In this document: positions 55,699 through 64,000 of the stretch, piece after piece
Position numbering within the stretch: position 1 is the stretch's first letter
How the letters are laid out: each line of letters begins with the position of its first letter
Assembly: GCF_900087015.1 (NCBI RefSeq)
Contig: NZ_FLKP01000002.1
Coordinates: 620,001 to 684,000, forward strand
Length of the DNA stretch: 64,000 bases
Direction: 5' to 3'
Source: Christensenella timonensis
GTDB taxonomy: Bacteria > Bacillota > Clostridia > Christensenellales > Christensenellaceae
Program-made: the position numbers and the translations under genes
Notes under the pieces: generated by a model
What the model was told of the DNA's origin: nothing
Database searches by the model: none
The model's input: the letters and a program-made list of their open reading frames with translations, nothing else

Positions 55699-56730
55699 AT
55701 GTTGAAGGTAGGAATCTGTGGGTGCGGTTCTATTTCGGAGTTTCGGCACATCCCGGAATATGCGGACAGGCCGGATGTTGTCCTTGCGGGGTATTTTGAT
55801 ACGGCAAGGGAACGGGCGGAAAAAAGTGCACAGCGCTATGGCGGGAAGGTCTATGATACGGCGCAGGCATTGCTCTTAGATCCTGCAATCGATGCGGTGA
55901 GCATATGCAGCTCGAACAAATACCATTATGAGCAGGTGATGGCGGCGCTTAAGGCAGGCAAACATGTCCTGTGCGAAAAGCCGATGACCACGGATACGAA
56001 AAAAGCGGCGGAGATGAATGCCGCGGCAGAGAAGGCTGGCAAAAAATTGATGATCGCGGAAAATTTCCGCGTAGCGCCCGCACACCTGAAAGCGAAGAAG
56101 CTGGTCGAAGCAGGCGAAATCGGCAATATCCAGACGTTCCGCGCGGTGTTCGGCCACAGGGGGCCGGAGTTTTGGTCGGCGGAGAAAAAGGATACCTGGT
56201 TCTTTAAAAAGGACCAGTGCTTTGTGGGCTGCACCGGGGATCTCGGCATCCACAAGATAGAGCTGCTGCGCTGGCTGCTTGGAAGCGAGGTCAAGCGCCT
56301 CGCGGCGCGTATCGCAACGCTGGAAAAAAAGGATGGGGATGGAAACCCGATCGGCGTGGAGGACAATGCCGTCACCCTGCTTGAATTTGATTCCGGGATT
56401 TTTGGGACGCTGGCGGCGAGCTGGACATACCAGGGCGACGAAGACCATTCCACTGTGCTCTATGGCTCGGAAGGGACGATGAAGATATATGACCATCCGC
56501 AGTTCCCGATCACGGTAACGCGCAGCGACGGGGAAAAGTCCTATTATGAAACGGGCAGGATACCGACCAACGACGCCCAGTTCAAGACGGGAATTATCGA
56601 CGCGTTTGTGGATTGCGTGATAAACGATACGCCGCCGCTCGTTTCTGGCAGGGACGGTATGGAGGATTTGCGCGTGGTGGAAACGATCCTGCGCGCGGCG
56701 CAGTCCGGCCAATGGGAAGAAAACAAATAA
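55699..56730 (+). CDS. Gfo/Idh/MocA-family oxidoreductase
   Basis: 343 residues from the ATG at 55699; AAAGGA upstream. Rossmann start [23 protein letters not shown] motif in [13 protein letters not shown] near residue 95, C-terminal part with [21 protein letters not shown] and VLLEFDSG-like strand [19 protein letters not shown]. Substrate unknown. Same strand and 46 bp after paaK, so it may be co-transcribed. A strong terminator follows. Confidence 0.9.
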   Translation: MLKVGICGCGSISEFRHIPEYADRPDVVLAGYFDTARERAEKSAQRYGGKVYDTAQALLLDPAIDAVSICSSNKYHYEQVMAALKAGKHVLCEKPMTTDTKKAAEMNAAAEKAGKKLMIAENFRVAPAHLKAKKLVEAGEIGNIQTFRAVFGHRGPEFWSAEKKDTWFFKKDQCFVGCTGDLGIHKIELLRWLLGSEVKRLAARIATLEKKDGDGNPIGVEDNAVTLLEFDSGIFGTLAASWTYQGDEDHSTVLYGSEGTMKIYDHPQFPITVTRSDGEKSYYETGRIPTNDAQFKTGIIDAFVDCVINDTPPLVSGRDGMEDLRVVETILRAAQSGQWEENK

Positions 56731-56751
56731 AAGGTATTGCCGACCTTGGGA

Positions 56752-56795
56752 GAAAACCGTTGCATACATGTGGGATGCAGCGGTTTTCTTTGTTG
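56752..56795 (+). terminator. Rho-independent terminator
   Basis: GAAAACCGTTGCAT (56752-56765) pairs with ATGCAGCGGTTTTC (56775-56788), one wobble; T-rich tail. Confidence 0.88.
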
Positions 56796-56821
56796 TTTTT
56801 GCATTCCGTATGCGATACAAT
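56793..56821 (+). promoter_or_regulatory. Promoter of the glycerol operon (weak)
   Basis: TTGTTT (56793-56798), 17-bp spacer, TACAAT (56816-56821), 31 bp before the glpK ATG. The -35 box overlaps the T-tail of the preceding terminator. Confidence 0.5.
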
Positions 56822-56852
56822 AAAGAAAACTGAAATTCACAGGAGTAGCGGC

Positions 56853-58346
56853 ATGAAAAAACACATTGTTGCGCTCGACCAGGGAACGACCAGTTCCCGT
56901 TGTATCATTTTCGACGAAGACCATAATATCGTAAGCGTCAGGCAGCGTGAATTTCCGCAGTATTTCCCGGAGCCCGGGTGGGTGGAGCACGACCCGCTGG
57001 AAATTTATTCTTCCCAGCTTACCGTCTTAGAAGAGGCGCTGGAGGAATCGGAGATCCCGCTCGGGGCAGTGGCGGGCATTGGCATCACCAACCAAAGGGA
57101 AACGACGGTAGTGTGGGAAAAGGAAACGGGAAGGCCCATTTACAACGCTATCGTATGGCAGTGCAGGCGTACGGCGGATATTTGCGCTCAATTGAAAGCG
57201 GACGGCTGGGAGCCGTATATCCGTGAGAACATGGGACTTGTGATCGACGCGTATTTTTCGGCGACTAAACTAAAGTGGATACTCGACCACGTGGAGGGCG
57301 CGCGCGGGCGTGCAAAGCGCGGGGAGCTTTTGTTTGGCACGGTGGATACGTGGTTATTGTGGAATTTGACAAAAGGCCGCGTGCATGTGACCGACCTGAC
57401 GAACGCGTCGCGCACCATGCTGTTCAACATCAAAACGCTGGCGTGGGATGAAGAGATTTTAAAGGCGCTCGATATCCCGGCGTGCATGCTGCCGGAGGTA
57501 AAAAGTTCGGCAGAAGTATATGGATATACCAGGCTCTTTGGCAAGGATATCCCCATTGCGGGTATCGCCGGGGATCAGCAGGCGGCGCTTTTTGGGCAGG
57601 CGTGTTTTGAGCCGGGGCAAGCGAAAAACACATATGGGACGGGCTGTTTTTTGCTGATGAACACGGGGGAGAAGCTTTGCTACAGTAAGCACGGATTGCT
57701 GACGACGATCGCGGCGACCCCCAAAGGAAAAGTTCATTACGCGATTGAAGGCAGTGTGTTTATGGGCGGCGCGGTCGTGCAGTGGCTGCGCGACGAAATG
57801 CGGCTTTTAAAGGACAGCAGGGACAGCGAATTTTTTGCGGAAAAAGTACCGGACAACGGCGGGGTCTATCTTGTGCCCGCGTTTACGGGATTGGGTGCGC
57901 CGCACTGGGATATGTATGCGCGCGGAACGATCGTCGGGCTGACGCGCGGCGCAACGGCAGACCACATCATCCGTGCGGCGCTCGAAGCGATCGCCTACCA
58001 GAGCGCGGACGTGCTGGATGCAATGCGCTCGGATACCAAAATCAAGTTAGGAAGATTGCGTGTGGACGGCGGGGCCTCGGCAAACAATTTCCTGATGCAG
58101 TTCCAGTCGGACATCACACATACGCCGGTGATGCGCCCGCGTGTCCGCGAGACCACAGCCCTTGGGGCATCGTATTTGGCGGGGCTGGCGACGGGGATAT
58201 GGAGCGACATGGACGAGGTCGCGAAAAAATGGACGCTGGATAAGACCTTTGTACCGGCAATGCCGGAGCAAAGAAGGCAAAGCCTGCGCAGGAACTGGGC
58301 AAAGGCAATCGAATGTGCGAAAGGCTGGCAGGATGAAACAGTATGA
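56853..58346 (+). CDS. glpK: Glycerol kinase
   Basis: 497 residues from the ATG at 56853, with AGGAG eight bases upstream; the longer upstream frame runs through the terminator. FGGY kinase: [15 protein letters not shown] (phosphate 1), [16 protein letters not shown] (FGGY-type ITNQRET), [40 protein letters not shown] and [19 protein letters not shown]. It makes glycerol-3-phosphate. The stop overlaps the next gene by 14 bases. Confidence 0.96.
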   Translation: MKKHIVALDQGTTSSRCIIFDEDHNIVSVRQREFPQYFPEPGWVEHDPLEIYSSQLTVLEEALEESEIPLGAVAGIGITNQRETTVVWEKETGRPIYNAIVWQCRRTADICAQLKADGWEPYIRENMGLVIDAYFSATKLKWILDHVEGARGRAKRGELLFGTVDTWLLWNLTKGRVHVTDLTNASRTMLFNIKTLAWDEEILKALDIPACMLPEVKSSAEVYGYTRLFGKDIPIAGIAGDQQAALFGQACFEPGQAKNTYGTGCFLLMNTGEKLCYSKHGLLTTIAATPKGKVHYAIEGSVFMGGAVVQWLRDEMRLLKDSRDSEFFAEKVPDNGGVYLVPAFTGLGAPHWDMYARGTIVGLTRGATADHIIRAALEAIAYQSADVLDAMRSDTKIKLGRLRVDGGASANNFLMQFQSDITHTPVMRPRVRETTALGASYLAGLATGIWSDMDEVAKKWTLDKTFVPAMPEQRRQSLRRNWAKAIECAKGWQDETV

Positions 58347-59763
58347 CGTATTGATCGTGGGCGGCGGTATCACAGGCTGCGCCGCCGCGTATGAATTTTC
58401 AAAATATGATTTTTCCACGGCGCTTTTGGAAAAGGAAAACGATATTGCGTGCGGGAGCACCAAGGCAAACAGCGCGTTGATCCATGCGGGCTTTGACCCC
58501 AAGCCGGGCACACTGATGGCAAAATACAATGCGCGGGGCAACGCCCTCGCGCACGAGCTGGCGAAAAAACTGGACGTCCCGTTTATGGAAACGGGTTCTT
58601 TGGTATTGGCTTTTTCCAGCGAAGAGGAAGAAGAAATAGATAAACTCATCGAAAACGGAAAGAAAAACGGCGTTCCTGTGGAAAAGTGGACGAAGGAACA
58701 GGTGCTCAAAAAAGAACCGAACCTTTCCGGGAAAGTTGTGTGTGCGCTGTGGGCGCCGACCTGCGGGATCATCAGTCCGTGGGAATATGCGGCTGCACTC
58801 CTTGAAACCGCAGTCAAAAACGGGGTGGATTATTATTTAAACAGTGAGGTGCTGCGCATCAGCAGGCGCGACGGGATGTTTGTGGTCACTACGCCGCAGG
58901 GAAAATATGCCGCCAGGTATATCGTCAATGCGGCGGGGCTTTATGCCGATAAGGTCTATGAAATGGCGGGCGGCAGCGGATTTGCGATCACGCCGGTGCG
59001 CGGGGAATATTACTTGTTCGATAAAACGCTGGGAGACCTTGTTTCCACCGTTATTTTCCAATGCCCGACCAAGGCGGGGAAGGGCGTGGTGGTCGCGCCG
59101 ACGGTACATGGGAACTTGTATGCCGGGCCGGACATGCAGGTAACGGCGGAGCGCGACGATACGGCAACGCACACACAAGAGTTGGCGTTCGTGAAGGAGA
59201 TGGCGCTCAAATCCGTACCTATGATCGATTTTTCGCAGAATATACGGAACTTTGCCGGGCTGCGCGCGGTTGCGGGCAAGGATTTTATCGTAGGGGAATC
59301 GGAGGTCAAAGGGTTCATCAACGCCGCGGGCATCAAATCGCCGGGACTTTCGGCGGCGCCTGCGATTGCGGAGGATCTGGTGGAGATTTTAAGGGACAGC
59401 GGGCTTTGCATACGCCCAAAGCAGGATTTTTGCGATGGGCGCAAGGTGGTGCGCTTCCATGCTTTGAGCGAAAAGGAACAGGATGAGCTGATCCGTAAAA
59501 ACCCGGCGTATGGGCGGGTCGTGTGCAGGTGCCAGACGATCACGGAAGGAGAGATCCTCGATATCCTTGCACGTCCGGTGGTGCCCACGAGCCTTGACGG
59601 CATCAAGCGCCGCTGTGCGGCGGGAATGGGCCGGTGCCAGGGCGGCTTTTGCGAACCGCGCATCCATGATATCATGGCGCGCACGCTCGGTATGGAGATG
59701 AAGGATATTTTGCAGGATGTACAGGGCAGTTATATCGTGACAGGGGAAACGAAGGAAGACTGA
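58333..59763 (+). CDS. FAD-dependent glycerol-3-phosphate dehydrogenase-like protein with C-terminal [2Fe-2S] domain
   Basis: 476 residues from the ATG at 58333, inside the end of glpK. FAD motif [22 protein letters not shown]-fold pocket [27 protein letters not shown] and [17 protein letters not shown]. The C-terminal BFD-like motif is [11 protein letters not shown] and [13 protein letters not shown] (four Cys). This is the clostridial GlpA form that oxidises glycerol-3-phosphate to dihydroxyacetone phosphate with the next two gene products. L-2-hydroxyglutarate oxidase-like activity is the alternative; context favours glycerol. Confidence 0.9.
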   Translation: MKQYDVLIVGGGITGCAAAYEFSKYDFSTALLEKENDIACGSTKANSALIHAGFDPKPGTLMAKYNARGNALAHELAKKLDVPFMETGSLVLAFSSEEEEEIDKLIENGKKNGVPVEKWTKEQVLKKEPNLSGKVVCALWAPTCGIISPWEYAAALLETAVKNGVDYYLNSEVLRISRRDGMFVVTTPQGKYAARYIVNAAGLYADKVYEMAGGSGFAITPVRGEYYLFDKTLGDLVSTVIFQCPTKAGKGVVVAPTVHGNLYAGPDMQVTAERDDTATHTQELAFVKEMALKSVPMIDFSQNIRNFAGLRAVAGKDFIVGESEVKGFINAAGIKSPGLSAAPAIAEDLVEILRDSGLCIRPKQDFCDGRKVVRFHALSEKEQDELIRKNPAYGRVVCRCQTITEGEILDILARPVVPTSLDGIKRRCAAGMGRCQGGFCEPRIHDIMARTLGMEMKDILQDVQGSYIVTGETKED

Positions 59764-59764
59764 T

Positions 59765-61015
59765 ATGAAATATGATGTGGCAGTGATCGGGGCAGGGCCG
59801 GCAGGACTGGCGGCAGCGATCGAAGCAAGGAGAAACGGCGCGGAAAAAGTGATCGTTTTGGAGCGGGATTTTGAAGCGGGCGGGATTTTAAACCAGTGTA
59901 TCCACAATGGCTTTGGCCTGCATTATTTTAAGGAGGAGCTGACCGGGCCGGAGTATGCGGAGCGGTTTGTCCGGCAGCTTGGGGAAACGGACATCGAATT
60001 GAAGCTCGATACGATGGTGCTTTCCCTTAACGGGCAGAAGCGCATCCGTGCGGTGAACCCGTATGACGGCGGGATCGACATTGAGGCGGGGGCGGTGATC
60101 CTAGCGATGGGATGCAGGGAACGTCCGCGCGGCTCGCTCGGCATCCCGGGCACGCGTCCGGCGGGTATCTTTACCGCAGGCACAGCGCAGCGCTATGTCA
60201 ACATGGAAGGCTGTATGGTCGGCAAAAAGGTGCTGATCCTAGGTTCCGGGGATATTGGGCTCATTATGGCACGGCGTATGGTGCTGGAAGGGGCGGAGGT
60301 TATGGCCTGTGTGGAGCTCATGCCCTATTCCGCCGGACTCAAGCGAAACATCGTGCAGTGTTTGGATGACTTTGACATCCCGCTTTACCTGTCGAGTACG
60401 ATCACGGAGGTGCGCGGTAAGCACAGGGTCAGGAGCGCGGTTATTTCGCGTGTGGATAAGGACAGGAAACCGATCCCGGGAACGCAAAAGGAGATCGAAT
60501 GTGATACGATCCTGCTTTCGGTGGGGCTGATCCCCGAAAACGAGCTTTCCAAGGAAGCGGGTATTGAAATGGACGGGCGCACAAAAGGGCCTATCGTTTA
60601 TGAGAATATGGAGACTTCCTGCCCGGGGATATTTGCGTGCGGGAACGTGGCGCAGGTGCATGACCTCGTGGATTTTGTGACCATGGAAAGTATCAGGGCG
60701 GGCAAGGCTGCCGCTCTTCATGCAATGGGCAAGGGAAACGCCGGGGATAAGGCGTTTGATATCTATGCCGGAAAGGGGCTTACCTATGTACTGCCGCAGC
60801 GGGCGCGCATGGATGGCGTCGATTCGTTTTTGGAGCTGTTTTTCCGGGTGGATGACGTATACCAGAACATACAGGTTACAATAAGCGGCGCGCATGGACG
60901 TATCGCGCGCTTTAAGCGGGACTATGCCGTGCCGGGTGAGATGGAAAAGGTGCGTATTCCCAAAAAATTGTTGGACGGGAATGAAATATGCTTAGAGCTG
61001 GAGGCGGCGGAATGA
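59765..61015 (+). CDS. FAD/NAD(P)-dependent oxidoreductase partner of the GlpA-like protein
   Basis: 416 residues. FAD motif YDVAVIGAGPAGLAAAIEARRNGAEKVIVLER, CIHNGFGLHYFKEELTGPEYAERF, NAD motif KVLILGSGDIGLIMARRM, and late FAD motif SCPGIFACGNVAQVHDLVD. It is the usual second subunit between the GlpA-like and DUF1667 genes in Clostridia, probably carrying electrons from the [2Fe-2S] domain to NAD. It starts 1 bp after the previous stop and overlaps the next gene (ATGA). Confidence 0.9.
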   Translation: MKYDVAVIGAGPAGLAAAIEARRNGAEKVIVLERDFEAGGILNQCIHNGFGLHYFKEELTGPEYAERFVRQLGETDIELKLDTMVLSLNGQKRIRAVNPYDGGIDIEAGAVILAMGCRERPRGSLGIPGTRPAGIFTAGTAQRYVNMEGCMVGKKVLILGSGDIGLIMARRMVLEGAEVMACVELMPYSAGLKRNIVQCLDDFDIPLYLSSTITEVRGKHRVRSAVISRVDKDRKPIPGTQKEIECDTILLSVGLIPENELSKEAGIEMDGRTKGPIVYENMETSCPGIFACGNVAQVHDLVDFVTMESIRAGKAAALHAMGKGNAGDKAFDIYAGKGLTYVLPQRARMDGVDSFLELFFRVDDVYQNIQVTISGAHGRIARFKRDYAVPGEMEKVRIPKKLLDGNEICLELEAAE

Positions 61016-61356
61016 AAGAGTTTACCTGTATCGTATGCCCAAAGGGATGCCGCATCGTAGCCGATGAAGATGGGATACGCGGCGCGGGATGTGAGCGCGG
61101 GATCGAATATGTCACAAAGGAAATGCGTACGCCTGTGCGTATGGTGACTTCCACGGTGCGGCTTACAGGCTCCGACTTGCCGCGTTTGCCGGTGAAAACG
61201 AGCGCGCCCATTGAAAAGCGGGTGATGATGCGCGCGGTGAAGTTATTAAACGATGTGGAGGTCGCGGCTCCCGTTGAATGCGGGGACGTCGTTTTAGGGG
61301 ATATCCTGGGCACGGGCGTTGATTTTATTGCGACAAAAAGCGCGTGCCGTATATGA
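61012..61356 (+). CDS. DUF1667 protein
   Basis: 114 residues from the ATG at 61012, overlapping the previous stop. Cys-rich start EFTCIVCPKGCRIVADEDG and GAGCERGIEYVTKE: C-x2-C-x3-C and a fourth Cys, which could bind an iron-sulfur cluster or metal. Then TRMVTSTV-like segment (PVRMVTSTVRLTG) and PVKTSAPIEK. It is the conserved third member of this glycerol-3-phosphate dehydrogenase set and may replace GlpC as an electron-carrier subunit. Confidence 0.9.
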   Translation: MKEFTCIVCPKGCRIVADEDGIRGAGCERGIEYVTKEMRTPVRMVTSTVRLTGSDLPRLPVKTSAPIEKRVMMRAVKLLNDVEVAAPVECGDVVLGDILGTGVDFIATKSACRI

Positions 61357-61380
61357 AACACGTGTAAAGGGGGGATCGGC

Positions 61381-62316
61381 GTGAAAAAGAAGGAACTTGA
61401 GTTTGCTTCGGCGGACGGAAAAAGCAAGGTATATGCGTGCTGCTGGCAGGACGAAAAGTGCAGTCCCCGTTTTCTGGTGCAGATTTGCCACGGGATGTGC
61501 GAATATATCGAGCGGTATGAAGAATTTGCGGATTTTTTATGCGCGCAAGGCGCGGCCGTTTTCGGAAACGACCATCTGGGGCACGGCAGGACGAAGGCCA
61601 TGAACGAGCCGGCTTATTTCGGATATTTTGCAGAAAAAGACGGAGAAAAGCTCGTGGTTAAAGATGTGCATACCCTGACTACCATGATGAAAGAGGAATA
61701 CCCAGGCTTGCCGCTTGTGCTGATCGGGCACAGTATGGGCAGTATGGTCGCGCGCAGCTACATGACAAAGTTTGGTGAAGAGGCGGATTGCGCAGTGTTT
61801 ATGGGGACGTCGGGGGCGAACAATTTGACGGGCGTTATTCGCTTTTTGGCACGCGTGGGCATGATTTTCGGACGGGCGAAAAAACCGGCGAAGCTGCTCG
61901 ACCACTTGGCGTTTTCCAAGTATAACGACCGGTATGAGGATGTGAGGAGTGAAAAGGACTGGATCACGCGTGACAGGCAGCGCGTGGAGGAATATTTGGC
62001 CGACCCGCTGTGTATGTTTTTGTTCACAGACCGGGCGGCGTATGATTTCGCGAATTTGCTGGACGAGGTGTCCGGCGTGCAATGGGCGCAGCGGCTGCCC
62101 AAAGAAAAGCCGTATTTGCTCGTTTCCGGGGAGATGGACCCGGTGGGGAACTACGGGGACGGCGTACGCGAGGTATATGGCTGGATGAAGCAGGCGGGCA
62201 TGGGGGATGCGACGATGAAGCTTTATCCGGGGGCGCGGCACGAGATATTGAATGAAATCAACCGCGACGAGGTGAAGCAGGATATCTTTTCCTTTATCTC
62301 CGCGCGGGTTTTGTGA
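61381..62316 (+). CDS. Alpha/beta hydrolase (monoglyceride lipase/lysophospholipase-like)
   Basis: 311 residues from a GTG with GGGGGG upstream. Serine hydrolase: nucleophile elbow VLIGHSMGSMVARSY, acid in LLVSGEMDPVGNYGDG and His in PGARHEILNEINRD; HGMCEYIERYEEFADFL is the oxyanion region of this family. Cytosolic. Its place after the glycerol genes suggests release of glycerol from monoacylglycerols or lysophospholipids, but this is inference. Confidence 0.9.
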   Translation: MKKKELEFASADGKSKVYACCWQDEKCSPRFLVQICHGMCEYIERYEEFADFLCAQGAAVFGNDHLGHGRTKAMNEPAYFGYFAEKDGEKLVVKDVHTLTTMMKEEYPGLPLVLIGHSMGSMVARSYMTKFGEEADCAVFMGTSGANNLTGVIRFLARVGMIFGRAKKPAKLLDHLAFSKYNDRYEDVRSEKDWITRDRQRVEEYLADPLCMFLFTDRAAYDFANLLDEVSGVQWAQRLPKEKPYLLVSGEMDPVGNYGDGVREVYGWMKQAGMGDATMKLYPGARHEILNEINRDEVKQDIFSFISARVL

Positions 62317-62329
62317 AAGGGAAAAAGGG

Positions 62330-62800
62330 ATGGGCGAGCAGGAAATCAGAAAGCAGGAAGAAGGGCAGGGCGCGGCGTATGACGATATGCCGCCGGAGGA
62401 CTGGCGAAAAGCATTTATGCGGCGCATGGAAGGGATGGAAGCCCTTTTGGTGGAGCAGCGGGAGCACAACAAAAAAGCGCTGCGGTCTTCTCGGGCGCAT
62501 ACGGTGATATTGATCGTGTTTGTAATCGTGTTTGCAGCAGGCCTTTTTGCCATGAACGCAACGCTCCAAAGCGCGACGAAGGACCTGCCGGCCATGCTGC
62601 AGGCGGTAACGCAGCTTACCGAAACGGCGACGCAGGACTTGGACGAAACGATCGCGCAGATCAACGCGCTCGATTTTGGGGCGCTGAATGATACGATCAA
62701 GGGGATCGCAGGGATACCTTTTGACGCTCTTGGGGAAAGTATTTCCGCTTTGCAGGATATCGTCAAGCCGTTTGCAGCGGTGATGGGCGCGCTGGGGTAA
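62330..62800 (+). CDS. Small membrane protein, function unknown
   Basis: 156 residues: acidic N terminus, Met/Glu-rich helix (DWRKAFMRRMEGMEALLVEQREHNKKAL), one transmembrane helix (VILIVFVIVFAAGLFAM) and an extracellular helical part with hydrophobic heptads (LPAMLQAVTQLTETATQDLDETIAQINAL). It starts 13 bp after the hydrolase gene and ends the operon. I do not recognise the family. Confidence 0.75.
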   Translation: MGEQEIRKQEEGQGAAYDDMPPEDWRKAFMRRMEGMEALLVEQREHNKKALRSSRAHTVILIVFVIVFAAGLFAMNATLQSATKDLPAMLQAVTQLTETATQDLDETIAQINALDFGALNDTIKGIAGIPFDALGESISALQDIVKPFAAVMGALG

Positions 62801-62814
62801 AGGGAAAACAAAAT

Positions 62815-62861
62815 AACGCAAAAACAGGCAACGTGCATACAAACGTGCCTGTTTTTTGCGT
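62815..62861. terminator. Bidirectional terminator
   Basis: AACGCAAAAACAGGC (62815-62829) pairs with GCCTGTTTTTTGCGTT (one extra T); an inner ACGT pair extends the stem. It serves the glycerol operon (+) and the transketolase genes (-). Confidence 0.85.
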
Positions 62862-62884
62862 TCGTATCAAAGGAAAGTGAATCC

Positions 62885-63829
62885 CTATTTCCGGGAAACG
62901 GCTTTCCGGGCGGCAGCTGCAATGTGTTCTGCGCCCATTTGGAAGGCTTCCAGCAGATAAGGCATTTTTCCGACTTCACTGAAATGGTCTTGGAGACCGA
63001 TATATTCCATGGGAACGGGAAACGCCCGGGAGAGGGCTTCGGCGATCGAGCTGCCGAGACCGCCCTTTACGTTGTGATTTTCACAGGAAACGGCACATTT
63101 TGTTTTCCGTACAGACTGCAAAACCGTCTCCTCATCGAGCGGTTTGATGGTATGGACGTTGATCACCTCTGCCGCAATACCTTCTTGTTTCAGGATATCT
63201 GCCGCCTGCATCGCTTCCTTGACTTCGATGCCGCTGGCAAATAAAGTAACGTCGCTGCCTTCGCGCAGCATGTCCGCTTTGAATAAATCAAATTGGTACC
63301 CGTCGTCCGCAAAAAATGTCTGTGGGGCAGCCTTGCGGAACAAACGCAGGTAGAGCGGGCCCTCGTACGCAAAGATTTGGGGAAGCGCTTTTGCAAGCTG
63401 ATCTGCATCCACCGGCTCGAAGATGACCATAGAGGGGATCGAGCGCATAACGCCGACGTCTTCCACGCTCATGTGCGTACCGCCGTTCAATTCCGCGCAA
63501 ATACCCGGGTCAGTGCCGATGATCTTTACATCCTGCTTTGCATAGGCGATCGAAACTGCGACTTGGTCGCATATCCTGCGCGTCACAAAGGGACAGAAGG
63601 AAAAAATGAACGGTTTGAAGCCATAGCTTGAAAGCCCGGCGGCGATACAGGCCATGTTGGATTCGGCAATGCCGACATCAAGCGCACGCTCGGGAAATTT
63701 CTCCTGCAAAGCCAACGTCCCGCTGGCGCGTGCGAGATCTGCGTCGATCGTGATATAACGTGTATCCTCCGACATCTTTTGTGCGAGGAAGTCTGACATG
63801 ACCATCCGCATTTCCTTTTTTTCATACAT
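62885..63829 (-). CDS. Transketolase, C-terminal subunit
   Basis: 314 residues. Pyrimidine-binding domain: TIDADLARASGTLALQEKFPERALDVGIAESNMACIAAGLSSYGFKPFIFSF, with the ThDP Glu in GIAESNM. Then GTHMSVEDVGVMRSIPSMVIFEPVDADQLAKAL and a C-terminal domain with VTLFASGIEVKEAMQAADIL. It forms a split transketolase with the product of the gene just upstream. AAGGAGG lies seven bases before the ATG. Pentose-phosphate transketolase is likely; a DXPS-like or other ketolase is possible. Confidence 0.92.
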   Translation of the reverse strand: MYEKKEMRMVMSDFLAQKMSEDTRYITIDADLARASGTLALQEKFPERALDVGIAESNMACIAAGLSSYGFKPFIFSFCPFVTRRICDQVAVSIAYAKQDVKIIGTDPGICAELNGGTHMSVEDVGVMRSIPSMVIFEPVDADQLAKALPQIFAYEGPLYLRLFRKAAPQTFFADDGYQFDLFKADMLREGSDVTLFASGIEVKEAMQAADILKQEGIAAEVINVHTIKPLDEETVLQSVRKTKCAVSCENHNVKGGLGSSIAEALSRAFPVPMEYIGLQDHFSEVGKMPYLLEAFQMGAEHIAAAARKAVSRK

Positions 63830-63833
63830 AGCG

Positions 63834-64000
63834 TTATACCTCCTTTAACTCATCAAGCGCGATGGCGAGTTCTTCTTTGCTGATGGCAACATTGTGGTTA
63901 TTTTTCCATTTTTTCTCCAAAAAGGATACGCCTTTTCCTTTCAGGGTATGCAGAAGGATCATCGACGGTTTCTCTGTGCTGCATTTGGCAAGTTCAACGG
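63834..64000 (-). CDS. Transketolase, N-terminal subunit (partial)
   Basis: Only the last 54 codons are in the window, ending at TAA (63836-63834). The sequence VELAKCSTEKPSMILLHTLKGKGVSFLEKKW matches the end of the N-terminal ThDP subunit of split transketolases (KGKGVSFLE). The stop is 4 bp before the C-terminal subunit start, so the two are co-translated. Confidence 0.88.
   Translation of the reverse strand, partial: VELAKCSTEKPSMILLHTLKGKGVSFLEKKWKNNHNVAISKEELAIALDELKEV

Noticed and set aside
61537-62979. 480-codon minus-strand frame across the hydrolase and membrane-protein genes
   Set aside because: It crosses a strong bidirectional terminator and overlaps three supported genes; no domain seen.

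Overview
The window looks like part of a chromosome of a gut-associated anaerobic Gram-positive bacterium of the Clostridia. Evidence for this is a class B sortase with PKTG-anchored surface proteins, a DivIC-type division protein, type I glutamine synthetase, indolepyruvate:ferredoxin oxidoreductase, an EtfAB/acyl-CoA dehydrogenase set and a bile salt hydrolase. The host genes are moderately G+C-rich. An A+T-rich accessory block lies roughly between 20.4 and 36.0 kb. A Christensenella-like host would fit, but the sequence alone does not settle genus.

Layout. (1) 1-20 kb is a cell-surface locus. It holds a giant repeat protein (5' end outside the window, FPKTG anchor), a second Ig-like repeat protein (MPKTG anchor), a class B sortase, a secreted NlpC/P60 peptidase and a small lipoprotein. 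(2) 20-23 kb holds a VOC protein, a DUF1273/SLOG protein, two small XRE regulators and a Rieske oxygenase pseudogene with one frameshift and one in-frame stop. (3) 22,996-33,438 is a 10.4-kb integrative mobilizable element in the 3' end of an initiator tRNA-fMet gene. It has 26-bp att repeats, candidate arm-type integrase sites at both ends, an arsR-acr3-arsD-arsD-like-arsA-arsC operon, MobA/MobC with a MobB-like gene overlapping mobA, an oriT-like cluster of inverted repeats, an excisionase and a tyrosine integrase. (4) 33.5-35.9 kb is an A+T-rich segment with a bile salt hydrolase. It is bounded by direct repeats of the 5' half of the same tRNA gene, so the tRNA is a hotspot that has captured DNA at least twice.

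(5) 36-41.7 kb is ordinary chromosome: VOC protein, DivIC, DUF3048 lipoprotein, glnA, tRNA-Glu(CTC), a Gfo/Idh/MocA oxidoreductase and a FAH-family hydrolase. (6) 41.9-51.05 kb is an eight-gene operon. It joins a complete 2-oxo-acid/acetoin dehydrogenase complex (E1 alpha, E1 beta, E2, E3) to acyl-CoA dehydrogenase, EtfB, an in-frame EtfA-crotonase fusion and a nitroreductase. The arrangement suggests that acyl-CoA made by the complex is linked to flavin-based acyl-CoA redox chemistry.

(7) 51-56.7 kb: an NYN-domain protein, then iorA-iorB-paaK (reductive or oxidative conversion between aryl pyruvates and aryl-acetyl-CoA) and another Gfo/Idh/MocA protein. (8) 56.8-62.8 kb is a glycerol operon: glpK, a glpA-like FAD enzyme with a C-terminal [2Fe-2S] domain, a second FAD oxidoreductase, a DUF1667 protein, then an alpha/beta hydrolase and a small membrane protein. 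(9) From 62.9 kb a split transketolase is encoded on the minus strand; its N-terminal subunit runs off the window.
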